Shown here piece by piece: positions 39,577-51,858 of a stretch of 64,000 bases of DNA. Origin of the DNA: Eledone cirrhosa (Eukaryota > Mollusca > Cephalopoda > Octopoda > Eledonidae). Both the position numbers and the translations under genes were made by a program. Numbering within the stretch: position 1 is the stretch's first letter; every line of letters starts with the position of its first letter. Below the pieces are notes generated by a model that did no database searches, was not told the origin of the DNA, and saw only the letters and a list, made by a program, of their open reading frames with translations. The stretch covers positions 415,041,081 through 415,105,080 of the forward strand of contig OZ024741.1 of assembly GCA_964016885.1 (NCBI GenBank), read 5' to 3'.

Positions 39577-42500
39577 TAAACCAGCTGTATCTGCCCAGAA
39601 TTCCCCCACTTCTTTCTGTTCAAACCAGCTGTATCTGCCCAGAATTCCCTCACCTCTTTCTGTTCAAACCAGCTGTATCTGACCAGAATTCTCTCACCTA
39701 TTTCTGTTCAAACCAGCCATATCTGCCCAGAATTCCCTCACCTCTTTCTGTTCAAACCAGCTGTATCTGACCAGAATTCTCTCACCTCTTTCTGTTCAAA
39801 CCAGCTGTATCTGCCCAGAATTCCCTCACCTCTTTCTGTTTAAACCTTCTGTATATGCCCAGAATTTTCTCACCTTTTTCTCTTCAAAGCAGCTGTATCT
39901 GCCCAGAATTCCCTCACTTCTTTCTGTTCAAACCAGCTGTATCTGCCCAGAATTCCCTCACCGCTTTCTGTTCAAACCAGCTGTATCTGCCCAGTATTCC
40001 CTCACCTCTTTCTGTTTAAACCTTCTGTATATGCCCAGAATTTTCTCACCTTTTTCTCTTCAAAGCAGATGTATCTGCCCAGAATTCCCTCACTTCTTTC
40101 TGTTCAAACCAGCTGTATCTGCCCAGAATTCCCTCACCGCTTTCTGTTCAAACCAGCTGTATCTGCCCAGTATTCCCTCACCTCTTTCTGTTTAAACCTT
40201 CTGTATATGCCCAGAATTTTCTCACCTCTTTCTGTTCAAACCAGCTGTATCTGCCCAGAATTCCCTCACTTCTTTCTGTTCAAACCAGCTGTATCTGCCC
40301 AGAATTCCCTCACCTCTTTCTGTTCAAACCAGCTGTATCTGGCCAGAATTCCCTCACCTCTTTCTGCTCAAATCATCTGTATCTGCCCAGAATTCTCTCA
40401 CTTCTTTCTGTTCAAACCAGCCATATCTGCCCAGAATTCCCTCACCTCTTTCTGTTCAAACCAGCTGTATCTGACCAGAATTCTCTCACTTCATTCTGTT
40501 CAAACCAGCTGTATCTGACCAGAATTCTCTCACCTCTTTCTGTTCAAACCAGCTGTATCTGCCCAGAATTCCCTCACTTCTTTCTGTTCAAACCAGCTGT
40601 ATCTGCCCTGAAATCCCTCACCTCTTTCCGTTCAAACCAGCTGTATCTGCCCAGAATTCTCTCACCTCATTCTGTTCAAACCAGCTGTATCTGTCCAGAA
40701 TTCCCTCACCTCTTTCTGTTCAAACCAGCCGTATCTGCCCAGAATTCCCTCACCTCTTTCTTTTCAAACCAGCTGTATCTGCCCAGAATTCTCTCACCTC
40801 ATTCTGTTCCAACCAGCTGTATCTGTCCAGAATTCCCTCACCTCTTTCTGTTCAAACCAGCCGTATCTGCCCAGAATTCCCTCACCTCTTTCTTTTCAAA
40901 CCAGCTGTATCTGCCCAGAAATCCCTCACCTCTTTCTGTTCAAACCAGCTGTATCTGCCCAGAATTCTCTCACCTCATTCTGTTCCAACCAGCTGTATCT
41001 GTCCAGAATTCCCTCACCTCTTTCTGTTCAAACCAGCCGTATCTGCCCAGAATTCCCTCACCTCTTTCTTTTCAAACCAGCTGTATCTGGTCAGAATTCT
41101 CTCACTTCTTTCTGTTTAAACCAGCTGTATCTGGCCAGAATTCTCTCAATTTATTTCTGTTCAAACCAGCTGTATCTGACCAGAATTCCCTCACCTCTTT
41201 CTATTCAAACCAGCTGTATCTGACCAGAATTCTCTCACTTCTTTCTGTTCAAACCAGCTGTATCTGCCCAGAATTCCCTCACCTCTTTCTGTTCAAACCA
41301 GCTGTATCTGCCCAGAATTCCCCCACTTCTTTCTGTTCAAACCAGCTGTATCTGCCCAGAATTCCCTCACCTCTTTCTGTTCAAACCAGCTGTATCTGAC
41401 CAGAATTCTCTCACCTATTTCTGTTCAAACCAGCCATATCTGCCCAGAATTCCCTCACCTCTTTCTGTTCAAACCAGCTGTATCTGACCAGAATTCTCTC
41501 ACTTCTTTCTGTTCAAACCAGCTGTATCTGACCAGAATTCTCTCACCTCTTTCTGTTCAAACCAGCTGTATCTGCCCAGAATTCCCTCACAGCTTTCTGT
41601 TCAAACCAGCTGTATCTGCCCAGAATTCCCTCACCTCTTTCTGTTTAAACCTTCTGTATATGCCCAGAATTTTCTCACCTTTTTCTCTTCAAAGCAGCTG
41701 TATCTGCCCAGAAATCCCTCACCTCTTTCTGTTTAAACCAGCTGTATCTGGCCAGAATTCCCTCACTTCTTTCTGTTTAAACCTTCTGTATATGCCCAGA
41801 ATTTTCTCACCTCTTTCTGTTCAAACCAGCTGTATCTGCCCAGAATTCCCTCACTTCTTTCTGTTCAAACCAGCTGTATCTGCCCAGAATTCCCTCACCT
41901 CTTTCTGTTCAAACCAGCTGTATCTGACCAGAATTCTCTCACCTATTTCTGTTCAAACCAGCCATATCTGCCCAGAATTCCCTCACCTCTTTCTGTTCAA
42001 ACCAGCTGTATCTAACCAGAATTCTCTCACTTCTTTCTGTTCAAACCAGCTGTATCTGACCAGAATTCTCTCACCTCTTTCTGTTCATACCAGCTGTATC
42101 TGCCCAGAATTCCCTCACAGCTTTCTGTTCAAACCAGCTGTATCTGCCCAGAATTCCCTCACCTCTTTCTGTTTAAACCTTCTGTATATGCCCAGAATTT
42201 TCTCACCTTTTTCTCTTCAAAGCAGCTGTATCTGCCCAGAATTCCCTCACTTCTTTCTGTTCAAACCAGCTGTATCTGCCCAGAATTCCTTACCTCTTTC
42301 TGTTCAAACCAGCTGTATCTGGCCAGAATTCCCTCACCTCTTTCTCTTCAAAGCAGCTGTATCTGCCCAGAATTCCCTCACTTCTTTCTGTTCAAACCAG
42401 CTGTATCTGCCCAGAAATCCCTCACCTCTTTCTGTTTAAACCAGCTGTATCTGACCAGCATTCCCTCACCCCTTTCTGTGCAAACCAGCTGTATCTGGCC

Positions 42501-45500
42501 AGAATTCTCTTACCTCTTTCTGTTCAAACCAGCTGTATCTGCCCAGAATTCCTTCACTTCTTTCTGTTCAAACCAGCTGTATCTGCCCAGAGTTCCCTCA
42601 CCTCTTTCTGTTCAAACCAGCTCTATCAGACCAGCATTCCCTCACCTCTTTCTGTTCAAACCAGCTGTATCTGGCCAGAATTCCCTCACCTCTTTCTGTT
42701 TAAACCAGCTGTATCTGGCCAGAATTCTCTCACTTGTTTCTGTTCAAACCAGCTGTATCTGGTCAGAATTCTCTCACTTATTTCCGTTTAAACCAGCTGT
42801 ATCTGCCCAGAATTCCCTCACCTCTTTCTGTTCAAACCATCTGTATCTGACCAGAATTCCCTCTACTCTTTCTGTTCAAACCAGCCATATCTGCCCAGAA
42901 TTCCCTCACCTCTTTCTGTTCAAACCAGCTGTATCTGACCAGAATTCTCTCACCTCTTTCTGTTCAAACCAGCTGTATCTGCCCAGAATTCCCTCACCTC
43001 TTTTTGTTCAAACCAGCTCTATCTGACCAGCATTCCCTCACCTCTTTCTGTTCAAACCAGCTGTATCTGGCCAGAATTCTCTTACCTCTTTCTGTTCAAA
43101 CCAGCTGTATCTGCCCAGAATTCCCTCACTTCTTTCTGTTCAAACCAGCTGTATCTGCCCAGAGTTCCCTCACCTCTTTCTGTTCAAACCAGCTCTATCA
43201 GACCAGCATTCCCTCACCTCTTTCTGTTCAAACCAGCTGTATCTGGCCAGAATTCCCTCACCTCTTTCTGTTTAAACCAGCTGTATCTGGCCAGAATTCT
43301 CTCACTTGTTTCTGTTCAAACCAGCTGTATCTGGTCATAATTCTCTCACTTATTTCCGTTTAAACCAGCTGTATCTGGCCAGATTTCTCTCACTTCTTTT
43401 TATTCAAACCAGCTGTATATGACCAGAATTCTCTCACTTCTTTCTGTTCAAACCAGCTGTATCTGCCCAGAATTCCTTCTCCTCTTTCTGTTCAAACCAG
43501 CTGTATCTGACCAGAATTCCCTCTCCTCTTTCTGTTTAAACCATCTGTATCTGCCCAGAATTTTCTCACCTCTTTCTGTTCAAACCAGCTGTATCTGCCC
43601 AGAATTCCCTCACCGCTTTCTGTTCAAACCAGCTGTATCTGCCCAGAATTCCCTCACCTCTTTCTGTTTAAACCTTCTGTATATGCCCAGAATGTTCTCA
43701 CCTCTTTCTGTTCAAAGCAGCTGTATCTGCCCAGAATTCCCTCACTTCTTTCTGTTCAAACCAGCTGTATCTGCCCAGAAATCCCTCACCTCTTTCTGTT
43801 CAAACCAGCTGTATCTGACCAGAATTCTCTCACCTCTTTCTGTTCAAACCAGCTGTATCTGCCCAGAATTCCCTCACTTCTTTCTGTTCAAACCAGCTGT
43901 ATCTGCCCAAAAATCCCTCACCTCTTTCTGTTTAAACCAGCTGTATCTGGCCAGAATTCCCTCACTTCTTTCTGTTTAAACCTTATGTATATGCCCAGAA
44001 TTTTCTCACCTCTTTCTGTTCAAACCAGCTGTATCTGCCCAGAATTCCCTCACTTCTTTCTGTTCAAACCAGCTGTATCTGCCCAGAATTCCCTCACCTC
44101 TTTCTGTTCAAACCAGCTGTATCTGACCAGAATTCTCTCACCTATTTCTGTTCAAACCAGCCATATCTGCCCAGAATTCCCTCACCTCTTTCTGTTCAAA
44201 CCAGCTGTATCTGACCAGAATTCTCTCACTTCTTTCTGTTCAAACCAGCTGTATCTGACCAGAATTCTCTCACCTCTTTCTGTTCAAACCAGCTGTATCT
44301 GCCCAGAATTCCCTCACAGCTTTCTGTTCAAACCAGCTGTATCTGCCCAGAATTCCCTCACCTCTTTCTGTTTAAACCTTCTGTATATGCCCAGAATTTT
44401 CTCACCTTTTTCTCTTCAAAGCAGCTGTATCTGCCCAGAATTCCCTCACTTCTTTCTGTTCAAACCAGCTGTATCTGCCCAGAATTCCTTACCTCTTTCT
44501 GTTCAAACCAGCTGTATCTGGCCAGAATTCCCTCACCTCTTTCTGTTCAAATCATCTGTATCTGTCCAGAATTCTCTCACTTCTTTCTGTTCAAACCAGC
44601 CATATCTGCCCAGAATTCCCTCACCTCTTTCTGTTCAAACCAGCTGTATCTGACCAGAATTCTCTCACTTCATTCTGTTCAACCCAGCTGTATCTGACCA
44701 GAATTCTCTCACCTCTTTCTGTTCAAACCAGCTGTATCTGCCCAGAATTCCCTCACTTCTTTCTGTTCAAACCAGCTGTATCTGCCCAGAAATCCCTCAC
44801 CTCTTTCTGTTTAAACCAGCTGTATCTGACCAGAATTCCCTCACTTCATTCTGTTCAACCCAGCTGTATCTGACCAGAATTCTCTCACCTCTTTCTGTTC
44901 AAACCAGCTGTATCTGCCCAGAATTCCCTCACTTCTTTCTGTTCAAACCAGCTCTATCAGACCAGAATTCCCTCACCTCTTTCTGTTCAAACCAGCTGTA
45001 TCTGGCCAGAATTCCCTCACCTCTTTCTGTTTAAACCAGCTGTATCTGGCCAGAATTCTCTCACTTCTTTCTGTTCAAACCAGCTGTATCTGGTCAGAAT
45101 TCTCTCACTTATTTCCGTTTAAACCAGCTGTATCTGGCCAGATTTCTCTCACTTCTTTTTATTCAAACCAGCTGTATCTGCCCAGAATTCCCTCACCTCT
45201 TTCTGTTCAAACCAGCTGTATCTGCCCAGAATTCTCTCACCTATTTCTGTTCAAACCAGCCATATCTGCCCAGAATTCCCTCACCTCTTTCTGTTCAAAC
45301 CAGCTGTATCTGACCAGAATTCTCTCACCTATTTCTGTTCAAACCAGCCATATCTGCCCAGAATTCCCTCACCTCTTTCTGTTCAAACCAGCTGTATCTG
45401 ACCAGAATTCTCTCACTTCTTTCTGTTCAAACCAGCTGTATCTGCCCAGAATTCTCTCACCTCTTTCTGTTCATACCAGCTGTATCTGACCAGAATTCTC

Positions 45501-46261
45501 TCACTTCTTTCTGTTCAAACCAGCTGTATCTGACCAGAATTCTCTCACCTCTTTCTGTTCAAACCAGCTGTATCTGCCCAGAATTCCCTCACCTCTTTCT
45601 GTTTAAACCTTCTGTATATGCCCAGAATTTTCTCACCTTTTTCTCTTCAAAGCAGCTGTATCTGCCCAGAATTCCCTCACTTCTTTCTGTTCAAACCAGC
45701 TGTATCTGCCCAGAATTCCTTACCTCTTTCTTTTCAAACCAGCTGTATCTGGCCAGAATTCCCTCACCTCTTTCTGTTCAAATCATCTGTATCTGCCCAG
45801 AATTCTCTCACTTCTTTCTGTTCAAACCAGCCATATCTGCCCAGAATTCCCTCACCTCTTTCTGTTCAAACCAGCTGTATCTGACCAGAATTCTCTCACT
45901 TCATTCTGTTCAACCCAGCTGTATCTGACCAGAATTCTCTCACCTCTTTCTGTTCAAACCAGCTGTATCTGCCCAGAATTCCCTCACTTCTTTCTGTTCA
46001 AACCAGCTGTATCTGCCCAGAAATCCCTCACCTCTTTCTGTTTAAACCAGCTGTATCTGGCTAGAATTCCCTCACTTCTTTCTGTTTAAACCTTCTGTAT
46101 ATGCCCAGAATTTTCTCACCTCTTTCTGTTCAAACCAGCTGTATCTGCCCAGAATTCCCTCACTTCTTTCTGTTCAAACCAACTGTATCTGCCCAGAATT
46201 CCCTCACCTCTTTCTGTTCAAACCAGCTGTATCTGCCCAGAATTCCCTCACCTCTTTCTGT
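39577..46261 (+). repeat. Mosaic satellite segment with CTCTTCAAAGCAG modules
   Basis: No single HOR spans this stretch. It reuses modules found elsewhere: the last 45 bp unit of the central domain (41147), the TTATTTCCG cassette near 43346 and 45104 (partial near 42776), and a module of TTTAAACCTTCTG, TATATGCCCAG and CACCTTTTTCTCTTC units near 39.87, 40.05, 41.67, 42.2, 44.4 and 45.63 kb. 43 bp units with GAATTCCTTACC lie at 42283, 44482 and 45713. A 46-unit-type stretch from A recurs at about 42.97-43.4 kb. No gene, RNA or promoter is seen. Confidence 0.75.
39844..40195 (+). repeat. 4-unit (176 bp) tandem duplication
   Basis: A series of four units (CCTTCTGTATATG, CTCTTCAAAGCAG, plain, and CACCGCTTTCTG followed by CCCAGTATTC) is present at 39844 and repeated at 40020. 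A third start near 40196 then changes to a CACCTCTTTCTG unit. A separate 176 bp step is marked by TTCCAACCAGC units near 40807 and 40983. Confidence 0.75.
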
Positions 46262-47932
46262 TCAAACCAGCTGTATCTGACCAGAATTCTCTCACCTATT
46301 TCTGTTCAAACCAGCCATATCTGCCCAGAATTCCCTCACCTCTTTCTGTTCAAACCAGCTGTATCTGACCAGAATTCTCTCACTTCTTTCTGTTCAAACC
46401 AGCTGTATCTGTCCAGAATTCTCTCACCGCTTTCTGTTCAAACCAGCTGTATCTGCCCAGAATTCCCTCACCTCTTTCTGTTTAAACCTTCTGTATATGC
46501 CCAGAATGTTCTCACCTCTTTCTGTTCAAAGCAGCTGTATCTGCCCAGAATTCCCTCACTTCTTTCTGTTCAAACCAGCTGTATCTGCCCAGAAATCCCT
46601 CACCTCTTTCTGTTCAAACCAGCTGTATCTGACCAGAATTCTCTCACCTCTTTCTGTTCAAACCAGCTGTATCTGCCCAGAATTCCCTCACTTCTTTCTG
46701 TTCAAACCAGCTGTATCTGCCCAGAAATCCCTCACCTCTTTCTGTTTAAACCAGCTGTATCTGGCCAGAATTCCCTCACTTCTTTCTGTTTAAACCTTCT
46801 GTATATGCCCAGAATTTTCTCACCTCTTTCTGTTCAAACCAGCTGTATCTGCCCAGAATTCCCTCACTTCTTTCTGTTCAAACCAGCTGTATCTGCCCAG
46901 AATTCCCTCACCTCTTTCTGTTCAAACCAGCTGTATCTGACCAGAATTCTCTCACCTATTTCTGTTCAAACCAGCCATATCTGCCCAGAATTCCCTCACC
47001 TCTTTCTGTTCAAACCAGCTGTATCTGACCAGAATTCTCTCACTTCTTTCTGTTCAAACCAGCTGTATCTGACCAGAATTCTCTCACCTCTTTCTGTTCA
47101 AACCAGCTGTATCTGCCCAGAATTCCCTCACAGCTTTCTGTTCAAACCAGCTGTATCTGCCCAGAATTCCCTCACCTCTTTCTGTTTAAACCTTCTGTAT
47201 ATGCCCAGAATTTTCTCACCTTTTTCTCTTCAAAGCAGCTGTATCTGCCCAGAATTCCCTCACTTCTTTCTGTTCAAACCAGCTGTATCTGCCCAGAATT
47301 CCTTACCTCTTTCTGTTCAAACCAGCTGTATCTGGCCAGAATTCCCTCACCTCTTTCTGTTCAAATCATCTGTATCTGTCCAGAATTCTCTCACTTCTTT
47401 CTGTTCAAACCAGCCATATCTGCCCAGAATTCCCTCACCTCTTTCTGTTCAAACCAGCTGTATCTGACCAGAATTCTCTCACTTCATTCTGTTCAACCCA
47501 GCTGTATCTGACCAGAATTCTCTCACCTCTTTCTGTTCAAACCAGCTGTATCTGCCCAGAATCCCCTCACTTCTTTCTGTTCAAACCAGCTGTATCTGCC
47601 CAGAAATCCCTCACCTCTTTCTGTTTAAACCAGCTGTATCTGGCCAGAATTTCCTCACTTCTTTCTGTTTAAACCTTCTGTATATGCCCAGAATTTTCTC
47701 ACCTCTTTCTGTTCAAACCAGCTGTATCTGCCCAGAATTCCCTCACTTCTTTCTGTTCAAACCAGCTGTATCTGCCCAGAATTCCCTCACCTCTTTCTGT
47801 TCAAACCAGCTGTATCTGACCAGAATTCTCTCACTTCATTCTGTTCAACCCAGCTGTATCTGACCAGAATTCTCTCACCTCTTTCTGTTCAAACCAGCTG
47901 TATCTGCCCAGAATTCCCTCACCTCTTTCATT
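46262..47932 (+). repeat. 38-unit HOR, copy E1 (1,671 bp)
   Basis: Contains 37 units of 44 bp and one 43 bp unit (GAATTCCTTACC at 47296). Private markers repeated at +1,671 are CCAGAATGTTCTC, CTCACAGCTTTC, AATCATCTGTATCTGTCC and AATCCCCTCAC. It differs from E2 at a few bases, for example TTTCCTCAC near 47650. Confidence 0.88.
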
Positions 47933-49603
47933 TCAAACCAGCTGTATCTGACCAGAATTCTCTCACCTATTTCTGTTCAAACCAGCCATATCTGCCCAGA
48001 ATTCCCTCACCTCTTTCTGTTCAAACCAGCTGTATCTGACCAGAATTCTCTCACTTCTTTCTGTTCAAACCAGCTGTATCTGTCCAGAATTCTCTCACCG
48101 CTTTCTGTTCAAACCAGCTGTATCTGCCCAGAATTCCCTCACCTCTTTCTGTTTAAACCTTCTGTATATGCCCAGAATGTTCTCACCTCTTTCTGTTCAA
48201 AGCAGCTGTATCTGCCCAGAATTCCCTCACTTCTTTCTGTTCAAACCAGCTGTATCTGCCCAGAAATCCCTCACCTCTTTCTGTTCAAACCAGCTGTATC
48301 TGACCAGAATTCTCTCACCTCTTTCTGTTCAAACCAGCTGTATCTGCCCAGAATTCCCTCACTTCTTTCTGTTCAAACCAGCTGTATCTGCCCAGAAATC
48401 CCTCACCTCTTTCTGTTTAAACCAGCTGTATCTGGCCAGAATTCCCTCACTTCTTTCTGTTTAAACCTTCTGTATATGCCCAGAATTTTCTCACCTCTTT
48501 CTGTTCAAACCAGCTGTATCTGCCCAGAATTCCCTCACTTCTTTCTGTTCAAACCAGCTGTATCTGCCCAGAATTCCCTCACCTCTTTCTGTTCAAACCA
48601 GCTGTATCTGACCAGAATTCTCTCACCTATTTCTGTTCAAACCAGCCATATCTGCCCAGAATTCCCTCACCTCTTTCTGTTCAAACCAGCTGTATCTGAC
48701 CAGAATTCTCTCACTTCTTTCTGTTCAAACCAGCTGTATCTGACCAGAATTCTCTCACCTCTTTCTGTTCAAACCAGCTGTATCTGCCCAGAATTCCCTC
48801 ACAGCTTTCTGTTCAAACCAGCTGTATCTGCCCAGAATTCCCTCACCTCTTTCTGTTTAAACCTTCTGTATATGCCCAGAATTTTCTCACCTTTTTCTCT
48901 TCAAAGCAGCTGTATCTGCCCAGAATTCCCTCACTTCTTTCTGTTCAAACCAGCTGTATCTGCCCAGAATTCCTTACCTCTTTCTGTTCAAACCAGCTGT
49001 ATCTGGCCAGAATTCCCTCACCTCTTTCTGTTCAAATCATCTGTATCTGTCCAGAATTCTCTCACTTCTTTCTGTTCAAACCAGCCATATCTGCCCAGAA
49101 TTCCCTCACCTCTTTCTGTTCAAACCAGCTGTATCTGACCAGAATTCTCTCACTTCATTCTGTTCAACCCAGCTGTATCTGACCAGAATTCTCTCACCTC
49201 TTTCTGTTCAAACCAGCTGTATCTGCCCAGAATCCCCTCACTTCTTTCTGTTCAAACCAGCTGTATCTGCCCAGAAATCCCTCACCTCTTTCTGTTTAAA
49301 CCAGCTGTATCTGGCCAGAATTCCCTCACTTCTTTCTGTTTAAACCTTCTGTATATGCCCAGAATTTTCTCACCTCTTTCTGTTCAAACCAGCTGTATCT
49401 GCCCAGAATTCCCTCACTTCTTTCTGTTCAAACCAGCTGTATCTGCCCAGAATTCCCTCACCTCTTTCTGTTCAAACCAGCTGTATCTGACCAGAATTCT
49501 CTCACTTCATTCTGTTCAACCCAGCTGTATCTGACCAGAATTCTCTCACCTCTTTCTGTTCAAACCAGCTGTATCTGCCCAGAATTCCCTCACTTCTTTC
49601 TGT
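47933..49603 (+). repeat. 38-unit HOR, copy E2 (1,671 bp)
   Basis: Second adjacent copy, with its 43 bp unit at 48967. Its later part and the next few hundred bases (about 48.47-49.98 kb) recur at about 55.5-56.97 kb at a constant offset of 6,994 bp, that is 159 units minus two 1-base deletions. After 49604 the order changes to an AGCTCTATCAGACC unit. Confidence 0.88.
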
Positions 49604-51858
49604 TCAAACCAGCTCTATCAGACCAGAATTCCCTCACCTCTTTCTGTTCAAACCAGCTGTATCTGGCCAGAATTCCCTCACCTCTTTCTGTTTAAACCAG
49701 CTGTATCTGGCCAGAATTCTCTCACTTGTTTCTGTTCAAACCAGCTGTATCTGGTCAGAATTCTCTCACTTATTTCCGTTTAAACCAGCTGTATCTGGCC
49801 AGATTTCTCTCACTTCTTTTTATTCAAACCAGCTGTATCTGCCCAGAATTCCCTCACCTCTTTCTGTTCAAACCAGCTGTATCTGCCCAGAATTCTCTCA
49901 CCTATTTCTGTTCAAACCAGCCATATCTGCCCAGAATTCCCTCACCTCTTTCTGTTCAAACCAGCTGTATCTGACCAGAATTCTCTCACCTATTTCTGTT
50001 CAAACCAGCCATATCTGCCCAGAATTCCCTCACCTCTTTCTGTTCAAACCAGCTGTATCTGACCAGAATTCTCTCACTTCTTTCTGTTCAAACCAGCTGT
50101 ATCTGCCCAGAATTCTCTCACCTCTTTCTGTTCAAACCAGCTGTATCTGACCAGAATTCTCTCACTTCTTTCTGTTCAAACCAGCTGTATCTGACCAGAA
50201 TTCTCTCACCTCTTTCTGTTCAAACCAGCTGTATCTGCCCAGAATTCCCTCACCTCTTTCTGTTTAAACCTTCTGTATATGCCCAGAATTTTCTCAGCTT
50301 TTTCTCTTCAAAGCAGCTGTATCTGCCCAGAATTCCCTCACTTCTTTCTGTTCAAACCAGCTCTATCAGACCAGCATTCCCTCACATCTTTCTGTTCAAA
50401 CCAGCTGTATCTGGCCAGAATTCCCTCACCTCTTTCTGTTTAAACCAGCTGTATCTGGTCAGAATTCTCTCACTTATTTCCGTTTAAACCAGCTGTATCT
50501 GGCCAGATTTCTCTCACTTCTTTTTATTCAAACCAGCTGTATCTGCCCAGAATTCCCTCACCTCTTTCTGTTCAAACCAACTGTATCTGACCAGAATTCT
50601 CTCACTTCTTTCTGTTCAAACCAGCTGTATCTGCCCAGAATTCTCTCAACTCTTTCTGTTCAAACCAGCTGTATCTGCCCAGAAATCCCTCACCTCTTTC
50701 TGTTTAAACCAGCTGTATCTGACCAGAATTCTCTCACCTCTTTCTGTTCAAACCAGCTGTATCTGCCCAGAATTCCCTCACTTCTTTCTGTTCAAACTAG
50801 CTGTATCTGCCCAGAATTCCCTCGCCTCTTTCTGTTCAAACCAGCTGTATCTGACCAGAATTCTCTCACCTATTTCTGTTCAAACCAGCCATATCTGCCC
50901 AGAATTCCCTCACCTCTTTCTGTTCAAACCAGCTGTATCTGACCAGAATTCTCTCACTTCTTTCTGTTCAAACCAGCTGTATCTGACCAGAATTCTCTCA
51001 CCTCTTTCTGTTCAAACCAGCTGTATCTGCCCAGAATTCCCTCACAGCTTTCTGTTCAAACCAGCTGTATCTGCCCAGAATTCCCTCACCTCTTTCTGTT
51101 TAAACCTTCTGTATATGCCCAGAATTTTCTCACCTTTTTCTCTTCAAAGCAGCTGTATCTGCCCAGAATTCCCTCACTTCTTTCTGTTCAAACCAGCTGT
51201 ATCTGCCCAGAATTCCGTACCTCTTTCTGTTCAAACCAGCTGTATCTGGCCAGAATTCCCTCACCTCTTTCTGTTCAAATCATCTGTATATGCCCAGAAT
51301 TCTCTCACTTCTTTCTGTTCAAACCAGCCATATCTGCCCAGAATTCCCTCACCTCTTTCTGTTCAACCCAGCTGTATCTGACCAGAATTCCCTCACCTCT
51401 TTCTGTTCAAACCAGCTGTATCTGCCCAGAATTCTCTCACTTCATTCTGTTCAACCCAGCTGTATCTGACCAGAATTCCCTCACCTCTTTCTGTTCAAAC
51501 CAGCTGTATCTGACCAGAATTCTCTCACTTCATTCTGTTCAACCCAGCTGTATCTGACCAGAATTCTCTCACCTCTTTCTGTTCAAACCAGCTGTATCTG
51601 CCCAGAATTCCCTCACTTCTTTCTGTTCAAACCAGCTGTATCTGCCCAGAAATCCCTCACCTCTTTCTGTTTAAACCAGCTGTATCTGGCCAGAATTCCC
51701 TCACTTCTTTCTGTTTAAACCTTCTGTATATGCCCAGAATTTTCTCACCTCTTTCTGTTCAAACCAGCTGTATCCGCCCAGAATTCCCTCACTTCTTTCT
51801 GTTCAAACCAGCTGTATCTGCCCAGAATTCCCTCACCTCTTTCTGTTCAAACCAGCTG
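49604..51858 (+). repeat. Mosaic satellite segment
   Basis: Contains TTATTTCCG cassettes near 49766 and 50471 and a CTCTTCAAAGCAG module near 50.29 kb and another near 51.13 kb. One 43 bp unit at 51210 reads GAATTCCGTACC rather than the usual GAATTCCTTACC. Its neighbourhood matches 55866-56132 at an offset of 4,751 bp. Nothing other than satellite units is seen. Confidence 0.75.

Larger units (their letters stand above)
10104..41160 (+). other. Central domain of 45-bp units (25 of the 28)
   Basis: A one-base-longer unit reads CTCAATTTATTTCTG where the common unit reads CTCACTTCTTTCTG. Starts of CAATTTATTT: 10104, 14988, 19301, 19566, 20579, 20844, 21857, 22122, 25379, 25468, 27097, 27362, 29299, 29388, 30885, 31150, 33175, 33264, 34805, 35070, 36523, 37712, 37977, 39430, 41147. 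Three more occur at 60061, 60986 and 62835, with a TTCACACC follow-on. None was found in 1-10100 or 41200-60060. The identical change at every site implies one origin followed by amplification. Confidence 0.9.
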
